Shown here in pieces: positions 48,560 to 59,689 of a stretch of 64,000 nt of DNA. A program made the translations under genes and the position numbers. The DNA is from Taxawa tesnikishii (nom. ined.) (lineage: Eukaryota > Ascomycota > Dothideomycetes > Dothideales), in assembly GCA_030247885.1 (NCBI GenBank), contig JAPDRO010000018.1, forward strand, positions 372,001 through 436,000. The letters are read 5' to 3'. Within the stretch, counting starts at the first letter, position 1. Each line of letters begins with the position of its first letter. The notes beneath the pieces were generated by a model, which ran no database searches, was not told the origin of the DNA, and saw nothing but the letters and a program-made list of their open reading frames with translations.

Positions 48560-51500
48560 TATAATATAATAAAGGAAAAGGAGAAGAGTACTACTCTATA
48601 GAAATTGCTAGTATTAGACTACTAATTAACACGATAAGAGAGGCCTTTTTACGTAGGTAAATAAAGAGTCAAGTCTATACTATCGATAAGGTTAGAGTAA
48701 AGTACTAATAGCGGTTCCTATATACGCTAGCGTAGCCTATAAGGACTATCTTCTATAAAGCTAATAAGATAATTAGATCGTAAAGGTATAAAGAATGCGG
48801 ATAAGACATCGAGGAATATCTACTATCTAAACGAGAGGAATATATAGATAGTAGCTAGACGGCGCATACGGCTAATCTCGAAGGCCTTGTAAGTTAAAGA
48901 AGACTAACTAAGCCTCTACCTAATACCTACGTATACTCTTGCAAAGATGCTCCCCTAATGCGACTATAGCTTTAACCTATAAGTTAAAGAATACTAGTAA
49001 AAATAGTAGTCGATTAGTTACGTAGATAATTAAATAGGACCTATAGCTAAGTAACTAGAGATACTACGACTTCTATACTTTTATCGAGAGAATCTTTATA
49101 GTATTACGTCTTACTAGAAAGAGTTTCGCAACAATTAAAATATAAAACTACGTCGAGGTTAAGATCTTTACTATAGTCCTAAAGTAATACGACATAGTAT
49201 ACCGATTCTACGATACTATACGATTTATATAGATAGACAATAGAAAAGAGTTATTCTAGAAGCTAATATACTAAATTAACGTAAACCTTAAGCGACGCGG
49301 CTACGAGTATAAAGTTACTTATAGTAACGCTAAATTAACCTCTAGTATAAGTCGCGCTATAACTAGCCTAGCTACTAGTAGTACTAGTAATAAGGACGGA
49401 GATAAAGCTAAAACTAAAAGCGTAGAGATAAAGAGTAAGGATAGTAAGAAAAGATACTACTATATCCTAGTTATAGAGCCTATATAAGTTACGCTTAAGG
49501 GTAGTTCGTTTAAGGCTATTAGCTTTACGTACGAGATTATAAGAGCTAGAGTAAAAGTAATAAGGTATTATTACGCCCTAAAGGATCTACTCCTATTACG
49601 CTTAGTCGAATTGCTAACTATAAAGTAAGAGTTAAATAGCGCCTCGAATTATATCGAATTAGATTAAGAAGATAAGAGGCCTACTATAATTAACAATTAA
49701 GGTAATTAGGAGAGACTTATCTCGATTCGATATTTATAAGGAAAGAGCTTAAAGTTTCGTATAGTAAGTTTTAAGTATACTCTTAATATATAATACTAAT
49801 AGAGAGTAAGTCCTAAACTACCTTCTATTATAATTATTTACTACCTTTAAGGTAACGGTACCTACGGATATAACTATAAAGCGTACGGTACTTATAGTCT
49901 CTTTATATAAGATAGTCTACTAAACTACTTATTTTAAGGTATATTAGCTTATACTTACTATAATACTTACTTTAACGGCGATAGTTATAGTAACTTAACT
50001 AAGGCGGTTATATAAGTTCTACTATATAAATAAGTACTATAACTAGATAATAGTTGAGAAGGTAATACTACTTTGTTAATACTAACTACTAGGATTACTA
50101 ATAGGGCGACTCTTAGAAAGCTACTAGAGAGTCTACTAGGAGTACTACTAGGAGTACTAATAGGGCGATTCTTAGAAAGTTACTAGAGAGTCTACTAGGA
50201 GTACTACTAGGAGTACTAATAGAGCGATTCTTAGAAAGTCGCTAGAAAGTCTACTAGGATTACTACTAGGATTACTACTAGGAGTACTACTAGGATTACT
50301 AATAGGGCGATTCTTAGAAAGCTACTAGAGAGTCTACTAGGAGTACTAATAAGGCAATTCTTAGAAAGTTGCTAAAGAGTCTACTAGGAGTACTACTAGG
50401 ATTACTACTAAGATTACTAATAGGGCGATTCTTAGAAAGTTGCTAGAGAGTCTACTAGGAGTACTACTAGGATTACTACTAGGATTACTACTAGGATTAC
50501 TAATAGGGTAAGTCTTAGAGAAGCTACTAAGGCCGCTATTAGTATAGCTACTAAGAGTTACGTAAACGGCTCGAACTACTACGAATCGCTAAAGGAAGCG
50601 TTAAGATACGTTTATACGTATAGAACTTTTTCCTTCTTTTTATTTAACCTAACTATATTAACGCGTTCGTTTTGTTATATTATATCCTAATACCTTAGTA
50701 AAACTTTACTAACTATTCGTTCGATACGTCGTTTATCTTTAATATATATTATTAGATCTCTCTCATGTATTATAGTACTACTAAGCTATCCTAAGGATCG
50801 GACGATATTAACTACGACTTGGTTTAAATAGAAGCTACGTTTATTTATAATCCTAACTACTTAAGTCTCGTTTAAGTATCTCGTAGTATTAAGCGAAGCT
50901 ATTAAGAGCTAGAGGAGCGCTAGGAAATATAAACGATATAACCTTTAGTACTCTTCTATTAAGGAAGAGAAGACCTTAAATAGATTATTAGTTAAGGTAA
51001 GCTACTATTACCTCTAGCTATATTTCGGGTTTACGAAGTAGTTAAGCTTCGTATTATATCTATTTTTACTTCGGGGTTATGCTTTCTTTTTAAGAGATAA
51101 TATACCCTAGATTTTACTTAGTATCTTAAAACGAATACTAGACGGATAAACTTATCTAGGATATATAGAGAGACGTCTAGTCTATCGAGTAAGAAGCTAA
51201 CCTAGGGACGGAAGTATCGCGCGCCCTATATAGGGTCGTAGTTTTTAGAGTATATAATGTTTCTAGTTATCCTCGAAGTACTAACGTAAATCTAAATACG
51301 CGAATCTATAAGAACGGCTCGTAATAACTACTCTACTATTACTTATAAAGAGATAAACGCTTATATTAATCGAAATACTACTAATAGATATACGTCTCGC
51401 GATATTAATTACCTTAAGTAATAAGTATATAAGAAAGGAAAGGTAAGAGCTTTCTTCTACTAAGATAGTAACAAGGTATTATTATAATACTTATACTAAT

Positions 51501-53074
51501 ATTATTACGCCGAGTACTAAATAACTAAATAGGCGAAACGTTTCCTAAGTAAGATATTTATCGAGATTATAGGTAAGGTCTACTATAGACGTCGTAGCCT
51601 TATAGGCCGGGAGGATACTAGTAAATTCTTCTAAGATATAATACTATATATACTATTTTATTTAGTAGTAACTATAGAGCATATTATTAACTTATAGATA
51701 ACTAGTATACTAGAGACTAATATAACGTATAAGCTAAAGTAGAAAACACTAAGTAGTAAGACTATATAGCGTATATATAATAGATACTAAGATATATAGT
51801 AACGCGAGAATAGGCCTCTTCGCCGCGAGCGTATCCTTACTATTATAACATATTAGGCGCGCAAATAGCTTAGCGTAGTCGATAATAAGATTAAGTAATA
51901 CGTTACTCCTTAATAGCGCTATACCTTTAGCGATAACCTTACTAGACTAGACTTTAGTAAAGAAGGTAAACTATGCCCTTATTCCTTTTTAATATAATTT
52001 GACGTATTATAAATACATTTAGTTTAGAGCTTCGTAGTAGTAACGAAGGTATTAATAGAAACGTTCGATAATTATTATCGCCTACTATAGCTATTATATC
52101 CTCTTAGTTATCGCCCCTTATAGCTACCGCTTAAGTTAATAGTACTATAAACGCTAGTAATAGGAGCCCTAAGCGCTAGCGTATTAGTCTATATATACTA
52201 TTTATACCTATAAGTAGTAAGTTATTATCCCTTACTATATTTATACTAAAGGCTATTAAGGTAAAGATAGATAGGATTAGCGAAAAGGTATTCTTTTACT
52301 AAGTTACGTCTTCGAGTAAGCTTTAAAAGAATATTAAGTCTAAAGTTACTCGCGTAATTAGGAACGTAAGTAGCCTATATATATAGTACTATAATATATA
52401 TAGCGAAGAGAACGAGGAGATGTTAGTACTTATAGTTAGTTAAGATAAAAGAGTTTTAGAGGATAAACTACTTAATAGCGCGTTATAGAGCGTAATTAAG
52501 AAGACTTTTAATATAATAAATATATAAGTAAGGGCCTAGCTAGATAAGCCTAGTAAGGAACCTAAGTAAATAGAGTATTTCCGTAATAGCGTATAATACG
52601 ACTACGTTATCTCTTATACTTATACTAATTTATACGTATAGTACGGAAGATCTAGTAGTAACTATAGTAATAGTATACTTACTAAGTCTATACCTCGTAA
52701 CCCTACTAGGGATCCTAATAGGACCGAAGGACTCGTACCTTAGGATTATATTAAATATCCTATTAGGATCATTATAGGCGATATTAATAGTTATACTAGG
52801 AACTATAAATACTATAAATCGAAGTATACATCGTAGATTTAATGCGTAAATCTAAGATATAAGGATTAGTAGATTAAGTACTAGAGAGTAGATTAATACT
52901 ATAACGCGCTAATTTACTTATTAGGATTTCGTAACGTTAATATTACAACGTTTATTACGTAGTATTATAATAAGAGTACGAGTTTATAGCGCTATAGTAA
53001 TAGTTAAATTAATAGAGTATTATTCTAGTTAACGCGTTATATAAATTTATACGTAGACTTTTATTAAGGTATTA
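48560..53074 (+). other. Unidentified RIP-mutated relics with a minisatellite inside
   Basis: Left of the Fot1-like element the plus strand shows moderately long frames broken mostly by TAA/TAG, at about 48,600-49,700 and 50,750-52,000. CA and TG are slightly more frequent at 48,560-49,000 than elsewhere in the island. No domain was recognised. Confidence 0.35.
50085..50520 (+). repeat. Composite minisatellite with 12-bp subunits
   Basis: The anchor GGGCGA(C/T)TCTTAGAAAG recurs (one copy as GAGCGA, one as AGGCAA) at intervals of 59, 59, 83, 47, 71 and 83 bases. The intervals differ by whole multiples of 12, because a TACTAGGATTAC-like 12-bp subunit varies in copy number between anchors. Confidence 0.85.
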
Positions 53075-53076
53075 TA

Positions 53077-53165
53077 TAACGTATTTTATTACTAAGCGAC
53101 TACTCCCTACTAAGCGGCTACTTCTTACTAACATCGCGACTATTATAGACTATTACCTTCGCACT
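53077..53165 (+). repeat. Left inverted repeat of the Fot1-like element
   Basis: It pairs with 54,840-54,926 as inverse complement with about ten differences, mostly C/T or G/A. Confidence 0.8.
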
Positions 53166-54839
53166 ATAATACTATATAAAGACTTACTCTAGCCTATAAT
53201 ACTATTTAGAAGCGTTACTATCGTTTATATTTACTATTTCTATAGTATAAGTACGCGTATTATAGCTAGTCTTACTATAACGTCCGTAGTACCTCTACGC
53301 GCGTACCCTCTTTATAGGCTATTTAGTACCCTCCTTACTACTACTATCCTTTTCGGCTATTAAATCCTATACGTTACTTACTATTAGGCTCTCCTCTATT
53401 CGAATATACTTTCTTTTATAACTATGCTACTCTATTAACGCCTTAATTGACTTCTAAAGACCTACGATTTCCCTTATTTATAACTCTAATCTATAACTTA
53501 TAATAGCTACGCCTTTAGTAAGCGAATCTATAGCTTATAAGAGAGGCGAAATAGGCGATTTTCTATACTATTATATTTACTCGCGAACTAGCGTTATCTA
53601 CACCTCTATTTCCTTTAAGTTAGCTAGTGTTTTAGACTCCTACGGAGTGACCTCTAATAGTACGAGTATTAGCGTACGAAGTACTACGTCGAGCTTTAAT
53701 AGTACTCGCTCTAGGTCGTAAGGAACTAAACTAGCGCCTCTAAAGCTTACTAGGATATTCTCCTTTATAATCGCCTTATTAAAAGTAGTACGAAAGGCTA
53801 GTAAGAAGGCTTCTTTCTTAACTTACATAGTAGAGTACTATAACTAGCTATTAATCTTCGCGTTATATACTTGCTTTAAGGGGCAAAATAGCCTACGTTA
53901 AGTAGCTATAATAAGTACGATAAGTATAAGAGTATATAAAGAATAATAATCTTCTATTCTTTATAGTAGTTATAGAAATCGTAACTACTATAACTCTTAT
54001 AGCCGTCTATAATTAGTAGGTAGTATATACTTACTTAACGCGCCTTTATATACGCGTTAAAGTACTTTAACTACTTTAGAGTAAGCTTATTTATCGTCTA
54101 GCTATTAGCGCTAGTCTTAATTACTTAATCGCGAGGTAGGCCGACGTACTAGCTTAATATAAGGACCTTACTACTAAAGATAACGAAGGGTAGGATAGCT
54201 TACTTAGTAGCGTAAATACCTTAAATAATTATAACTTACTCCTAGTTACCTAGCTATACCTTTTAAAATTACTTCGTTTCTTAGAGCCTATAAAGACTAT
54301 TTAAGCGTTAATTATACTTATTATAAACCTAGACTTATTAAAGTTATATATATCTTCGTCTAGGATATTATACTTTTCCTTTGTCTTTCTAACTAGCTCG
54401 AACTAGGACGTTATAACGCGTACGTTTTCGTTTAAGGCTTACTAATAATCGTATAAATAACTACGTCGAAGCTTAACTTCCTTAGTACGCGTCTTAAACC
54501 TATCTACCTAGTACTTACTAATAGGTCCTTTACTACGCGTAGTAAGTAGATTATTAACTATTTCTTTTACTATAGTCCTTATAATACCTATTCCTTATAA
54601 GTCTAGCTTAAGTATATATATTATTATTACTTCTTTCTTTATTTTCTTTAGCTTCTTTAAGTTAGGCTTATAGTTACGTTATACGAGCTTTTCGTCGCGT
54701 CGTCGTCTTAGCGTCGTTTAGGGGACGTCGTATACTTTAGACGCGTATTTTATATTATTAGGAGAAGTTACTTAAGTAGCCTTAATAGTAAAGTATAATA
54801 TACCTTTATTATAAGTAAATTATACGTTACGTCGTAGTA

Positions 54840-54926
54840 GTATTATTATAATAGTTTATAATAGTTGCGATGTTAGTAAGGAGTGGCCGCTTAGTAGGGG
54901 TAGCTACTTAGTAATAAAATACGTTA
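54840..54926 (-). repeat. Right inverted repeat of the Fot1-like element
   Basis: This is the inverse complement of 53,077-53,165 and retains GGAGTGGCCGC, a GC-rich core seen in this repeat family. Confidence 0.8.
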
Positions 54927-55135
54927 TACTAAGTATATAATTACTATAAATCTTTAGTATAAATTTATAAGTCTAAAGTAAAAGTTTAAGAAAAGTGTTT
55001 TAGGTATAAATATAGTATATACTCGGCATATGCTATAAGTTTAAGTAAGGTAGCTTTGCTAAGTAAGGGGTACTTTAGGCTATACTATTCCTTTTTAGCG
55101 GCGCCGGGAATCGCCGCAAATTCCTACCTATTTTG

Positions 55136-55157
55136 ACTAAATCTCTACCTTAGCTGA
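55136..55157 (-). repeat. Right terminal inverted repeat of the AT-rich island
   Basis: ACTAAATCT then CTACCTTAGCTGA is the inverse of the left end at 31,998-32,019. It is preceded by a GC-rich 6-bp-stem hairpin at 55,098-55,117. Confidence 0.65.
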
Positions 55158-56104
55158 CCTAGGTGCCCTCATTATTGAGAACATGAATCCATACAAGGTA
55201 GCTTTCTTGTAATTACATCTAGCATGCTGCACCTTGATGTAAATGGATTGCCCGAGACACTACTTCCAGACCGAGTGGTCAAACAAAGGCATCGCGCACA
55301 TCAATCCCGTTTCGGTCCATTGTTGCGAGCTCTGTTCGCTGAGTAGGGTTTACCCACCCTCTCAAAGGTCTTTGTTCACCTAGGAGCTTGAGATTTTGCT
55401 GGGTTGGTCTTTCCCATATCCTTCTTGACTCGGACGAGATGTCTTGTATCTAAACAAAGCGCTCCCCTCTAACCTAGGCCAGGCGGAGCGTGCTGACCTG
55501 CAGGTGTTAAAACGCGATGATAAAGAAAGGAACGCTGGCGGAATAGCTAAAAGCCTTTGTCTTTCATGGCGTAGTGAGTGTATTGAGCTGATCCTGTTGT
55601 CGTCGCAAGTTTCTCGTGTTCTCGCCGCGGGACGGGTAAGCCAGCAACGGCATTTGTATTGCCAGAGACGAGTACGACCAGCGCCGTACCGAGTCGTTCT
55701 AACTATCGACGAGACAATTTTCCTCTTCGTTGATGAACGAATTCCTTCTTGAATGAGTATGTGTGGGCAGGACGAACAGAACATCGGCTCTGGTCCTTCT
55801 GAGTTCTTCCATTCCGGATCACCCTGTGAACTTGGTGAACGCCCTTCCGACGCTCGCTTTCACCAGCAGGGCAAAAGACAATGGCAATGTACACAGCACA
55901 TCGACAACGCTCTTGTAGCTGAGTGTTGCGGTTCCGTCTTTGTTAAAACACCTGGAATGGCGCTCAACAGCGGATACTTGAACCCGGCCTACTCTCCCAT
56001 CTCATACATCTCCACTTGCAGCCACATCCCTCGGACAGTCTGTGACTGTCTTTCCTCAGCAATACTCTCTTTCTCAAGCGACTCTCGACGCAGCGAACAA
56101 CATC
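55158..56104. other. Region right of the island; no supported gene
   Basis: Composition returns to normal at once. Open frames on both strands (55,380-55,784 minus, 55,753-56,154 plus) overlap and have no recognisable features. It likely includes the promoter of the next gene. Confidence 0.45.
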
Positions 56105-57111
56105 ATGTGCCAGTTCAAGTATACCCTGAACGCCTACGCCTGCGGTCATCTTAGTGCCGACATTCACAGCTCGAGCCAGAAATGCCCGAAATTCGCGCAA
56201 GAAGGCCATCTATTCAGTTTCCCAAAGGGGAACCGAGAAGATGTAGCGGATCGTCGCCTAAGGCCGTGTGAGTGCTACGGGCATCGGAGAAGGGGTCGCT
56301 GTACCCGAGAGAACCTGCTGGAAGTGGTTAGCATCATCCAAACGCAGATCAATGCCTTGAGGACAGAGCTGATTCGGCTCAGCAATGAGTATGTTGGGAC
56401 TATGAGGGTGTCTGAGGATTCTAGTAGTGAGGGCCAGCAGCTGCAGGCGATTTGGCTCATCGAGAATAGGGAGAGCAGCTCGAAGCTTACGCGGGCAACT
56501 TCTTCATCTTCATGAACCTTTCCAGAGTGGCTTCTGGCATCCTCTGCGCGCAGGCTGTCGCAGACAACAGGTACAAGAGGGGATGGCCGCTGGGAAAGCT
56601 ACCTGGTCTGAAGCCGTCCATGCAGGCGATCTTCGAGATCGAGTCCTGGCTGCGCAGCATGAAGGAGTTCGTCGTGGCTGAGAAGGAGAAAGAGAGTCTT
56701 GCTCTGGTCAAGAACCTTAACGAGCTCGAGCTATATCCTGACGAGGCCACGGTCCGAGAAGCTGTACCTGCTTCCAATCAAGGTGAGTCAGATCTTGGTT
56801 TGACTCGCGGGCCCTCGCTGAATCCTGTTGCTCCGGAATTCCGCCCTACCCGGACTCCTAGCCCGCAAAACAACGAACTGGCTGACGTAGATTCCCAGGA
56901 CCAAGAAAAGATCAGGAGCCAAATGCTCGCAACTCTCCATGAAGCAATGATGGAAGCTCGGAAGAAATCATTTCAGGCTCGTCAGGAGCGAGAGACTGAG
57001 GCCCAGAAGCGGAAAGAAATGCGGAAGAGAGAGGAGGCCCACATTTGGGTGCAGTACTGGAGGATGTCGTCCAGGTTGGCCTCTGCCACAACCAAGGGCC
57101 GAGCGCCATGA
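56105..57111 (+). CDS. Uncharacterised fungal protein with Cys-rich start and coiled coil
   Basis: I do not recognise a family. The start MCQFKYTLNAYACGHL, followed by further Cys (KCPKF, PCECYGH, GRC), resembles a common fungal Cys/His-containing N terminus that may bind a metal. The middle is predicted helical (ENLLEVVSIIQTQINALRTELIRL). The C-terminal 70 residues are a charged coiled coil rich in Arg, Glu and Lys. An earlier ATG at 56042 is possible. The first frame stops at 56,515 in Ser repeats, but one base added at the G3 run 56469-56471 continues it as GEQLEAYAGNFFIFMNLSRVASG into the second open frame, giving about 335 residues. So this is probably one gene with a consensus error. 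Confidence 0.6.
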
Positions 57112-57483
57112 CCATCAGACGGGAAAGAACCTCATTCTTGGGTAGGAGGAAGACGAGGTGGAGGAAGAAGAGAGCATACTCCACGAAGCCGTAAGCGCTT
57201 TCTTGAGCGGGCGACGGGGATCGTTGACTGATGGGTGGGCGGGTTGTTCTCTTGGTCTTGTACCTGACTCGAGGTCGGTAACGAAGACCATTGATCATGA
57301 GAGGGAATGAAGGAACGTAACACCCCACTCTATGCACGTGTTGGATATAGTGCTGTAACAGACTTGTGCTGTGCTCGTTCCTAACGTTTAGCTGCAACTA
57401 CAAGGTGACGGTGAACTCATTACTCAGCTTTGTCCCTTCCAAAATTGAACAGCCGCTCCCGCGGTTCCGCTCAGTTAGTCCTT
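57112..57483. other. Convergent intergenic region
   Basis: 372 bases lie between two stop codons; no feature is seen beyond presumed 3' UTRs. Confidence 0.5.
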
Positions 57484-58996
57484 CTAGTAATCTACCTGAC
57501 AATGATTTGAACGCTCAGCCCTTCCATTTGCCCTCGCTTCCCTCCTATGGTCCCACAAGGGTGCCGGGGAAAGGCCAGCCCTCACATTATCATACGCCAC
57601 GTCCAAATCCTCCTCCCACACGAATTTCATCCTCGTCCTCGTGCGCTCTGCCATAAGGGGCACGCACTCGTCGTAGCTCTTGTCCAGCATGTCTTCCGTC
57701 TGCATCTCGTACGTGTTGCCCGCAATCCTTGAGGTTCTCTGGACCTTCTGCGCCCGCGGCAGGCGTACGGCCTGATAGTGCTCTGAGCAGGCCTGGAGAG
57801 TAGTAAATTGGTTGGGATCGCTGGGAGCGGAAGAATGGGACTGCAGGAACTCGCCCAATGTACGGCCGAGAACCCAGCCGTCTTCCATTGCTTGGCCGGC
57901 GCCGGCGCCGAGGTGGGGAGCACTGTGGACGTTCAAGGTCAGTGCTATGCCGCTGTGTCGCAGCAAAAAGGTATTCCAAGATTTGTAGTCAGACAACGTA
58001 CTTGCATGTGCCGCATCACCCAACAGCATGACTTTGCCGTCAAAGTAATGCCACTGGTCCAATGGTGCTCTGTCGTTCAAGCGCCATTTACCCGGTCGCT
58101 CCGGCATCAGGCTGATGACCTGTTGCACCGTGTCCTCAAATCCCCTGAAGTCCTCTTCAATGTCCTTGCGATCGCACACGGTTGTCCAGCTCTCGACGAC
58201 GTCTTCGACCTCTGATTCTGGAGCCGTAACAAAGGCGACAATATTTAGGACCTTGTTGTTTGTGATGGGAAAGACAAGCATGTGCTTGTGCTTACCGCAC
58301 CAGGCTACGGAGTATGTGTTGAAGGGCCAGGATTTGAGCTGGGAGATGGGGATAGTGCCTCGGTAGGCAATGGTGCCTGAGTAAATAGGCTTGTCTTGTA
58401 CAAACTGGTTACGAATGTTGCTCTTGATGCCATCGCAGGCAACCACAAGGTCGGCGGTTGCGGTCGTGGAGTCGGAGAAGTGTATGGTCACGCTGTCGCC
58501 GTTGTCCTGACCAACTCGTTAGTGACGATTCATTCTTTGCGCCGATATGCGACGGACGTACTTCCACGCGCTTGCACTGTTTCTTCGTGTGTAGGGTCGC
58601 CGCCTTCCGCTCTTCGATCGTGTGCCGATACAGATCCAGAAGATCACTCCTTGCGACGGGCGCCTGACGGATTGTTTTCGTGTCATCGACTGGTATGGTC
58701 ACAATGTCCTCCCCGTTATCGAAACGCCGGAATGTGATCCACACACCGTCCCTTTTGCCCGCAACGTTATTGAGTTGCTCCCCTATGCCAATCTTGTGTA
58801 TCAACCTCGCAGCATTGATCCCCATACCGACCCCAGCTCCAATCTCTTTGAACTCGGAGGCTTGCTCGTAGACGTCGATCTCGATTGGGTAATCTTTGCA
58901 GTGGTGGTGTATGCACAACGTTGCGAAGAGACCTCCAATACCTCCTCCGACGATCGCTACTCGGAATGGCTTCTGGGTCCCTCCATTCGTGGCCAT
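57484..58996 (-). CDS. FAD-dependent monooxygenase, salicylate-hydroxylase-like
   Basis: Three exons (58996-58562, 58506-58002, 57922-57484; introns 55 and 79 nt) encode about 459 residues. The ATG at 58996 places the Rossmann motif VAIVGGGIGGL at residues ~12-22, as in class A flavoprotein monooxygenases. Later come an EIDVYEQASEFKEIGAGVGMGINA segment, VACDGIKSNIR (DG motif), and the FAD ribityl-binding LLGDAAHA followed by APHLGAGAGQAMEDGWVLG. It should hydroxylate an aromatic compound with NAD(P)H and O2; salicylate is only the best-known substrate of relatives. No secretion signal is present. At the exon 2/intron 2 border the phase is one base short, where A-GTACGT is read; AG-GTACGT would fit. 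This may be one more under-called G at ~58,001. Confidence 0.87.
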
Positions 58997-59689
58997 GATG
59001 TGGGACAAACTCGCAGGTGGGATGGGTTGTAGTTGCGCTCAAGGTGGTCAAGGCGTGGACGCAATACAAAGTCTGGTGGAAGGGCAATGTTCGACGGGGA
59101 GAACGACGAAACGGGAGGGGCGCCATAGCGGAATATAAAGAAAAGGTGTACTCTACTGCAGCCATCATCGGCAAATGTTGTGTTACCTGCTAGTAGTTGG
59201 TGGTCTTCCCCAACTTCTCCTCACCTGGGTTCGAGGGGTCGGCAAGCTCGGCCAAGCTTTCGTGGGGTTGATAACCAAAAGAGGAAGGTGATCTGCTGAT
59301 CGTTCTCCACCGGGCAACACTTTGTCTTTGCAAACATCCGTCACAGTAGATACGCCACGATGTATGACACGACTCACATGAACGATGTCGAGCTTGTGTG
59401 AAGGCTGACGCGAAGGTCTTGCTGAAGCTATGAACGTATTCAGACTGCTCCTAGAGTTGAATGAGCAGGAAGATATGAGACTGCGGGATAGATACCAAGA
59501 AAAAAAGTAGTGATGATGTACGAAAGGTGGAATCGTCTGATTGTACTAATGAAACTCCTGTTTCCAAGCCTGACGAGAATGAGAAAATCCCAGACGCCGC
59601 CAATGCTTCGCTTCGTCAATGCTGCCGTGTCTTCGTAAGCGTACAATATGTCCCATTCAATGTGGACAACTGCCTCAATCGCCCATTTA
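58997..59689. other. Promoter of the monooxygenase and 3' region of the next gene
   Basis: No gene is recognised in these 693 bases. Confidence 0.5.

Larger units (their letters stand above)
53075..54927 (-). mobile_element. Fot1/pogo-like Tc1-mariner element, RIP-mutated
   Basis: About 1.85 kb is flanked by terminal inverted repeats of roughly 85-90 bp (left 53,077-53,165, right 54,840-54,926). Both contain TATAACGTATTTTATTACT and CTACTAAGCGGC or close variants. The size and repeats fit Fot1/pogo elements, which insert at TA. On the minus strand from about 54,650 the as-is translation shows the CENP-B/HTH and DDE-type order of such transposases, for example ILDEDIYNFN near 54,370 and a KNRRLLFFIYS-like segment near 53,950. 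The frame is broken many times by TAA/TAG at former Gln and Trp codons, consistent with RIP, so it is inactive. Confidence 0.75.
31998..55157. mobile_element. 23-kb RIP-mutated island bounded by short inverted repeats
   Basis: The block is extremely AT-rich, made largely of TA, and almost devoid of CA and TG, while CG steps remain; that is the expected result of RIP, which turns CpA into TpA on both strands. It holds no intact reading frame of note. The left edge starts TCAGCTAAGGTAG (31998-32010), and the right edge carries its inverse complement (55145-55157); a second shared block AGGTAGGAATTT follows inside both. A GTGGG/CCCAC hairpin lies inside the left end (32018-32037) and a GCGGCG/CGCCGC hairpin inside the right (55098-55117). 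I see no clear target duplication. The block may be one large transposon with others nested in it, or a nested cluster. Confidence 0.6.

Noticed and set aside
43300-52900. Starship-type giant element with a DUF3435 tyrosine recombinase
   Set aside because: I saw no captain-like sequence at either edge, and the ends carry inverted repeats with hairpins; the RIP damage limits this judgement.
31998-55157. AT-rich block as a regional centromere
   Set aside because: RIP-mutated AT-rich blocks can be centromeric in some fungi, but at 23 kb with transposon-like ends it is explained by mobile DNA; only CENP-A data could show otherwise.
55380-55784. 134-codon minus-strand open frame right of the island
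   Set aside because: No ATG context, domain or codon pattern supports it, and it overlaps another frame on the plus strand.
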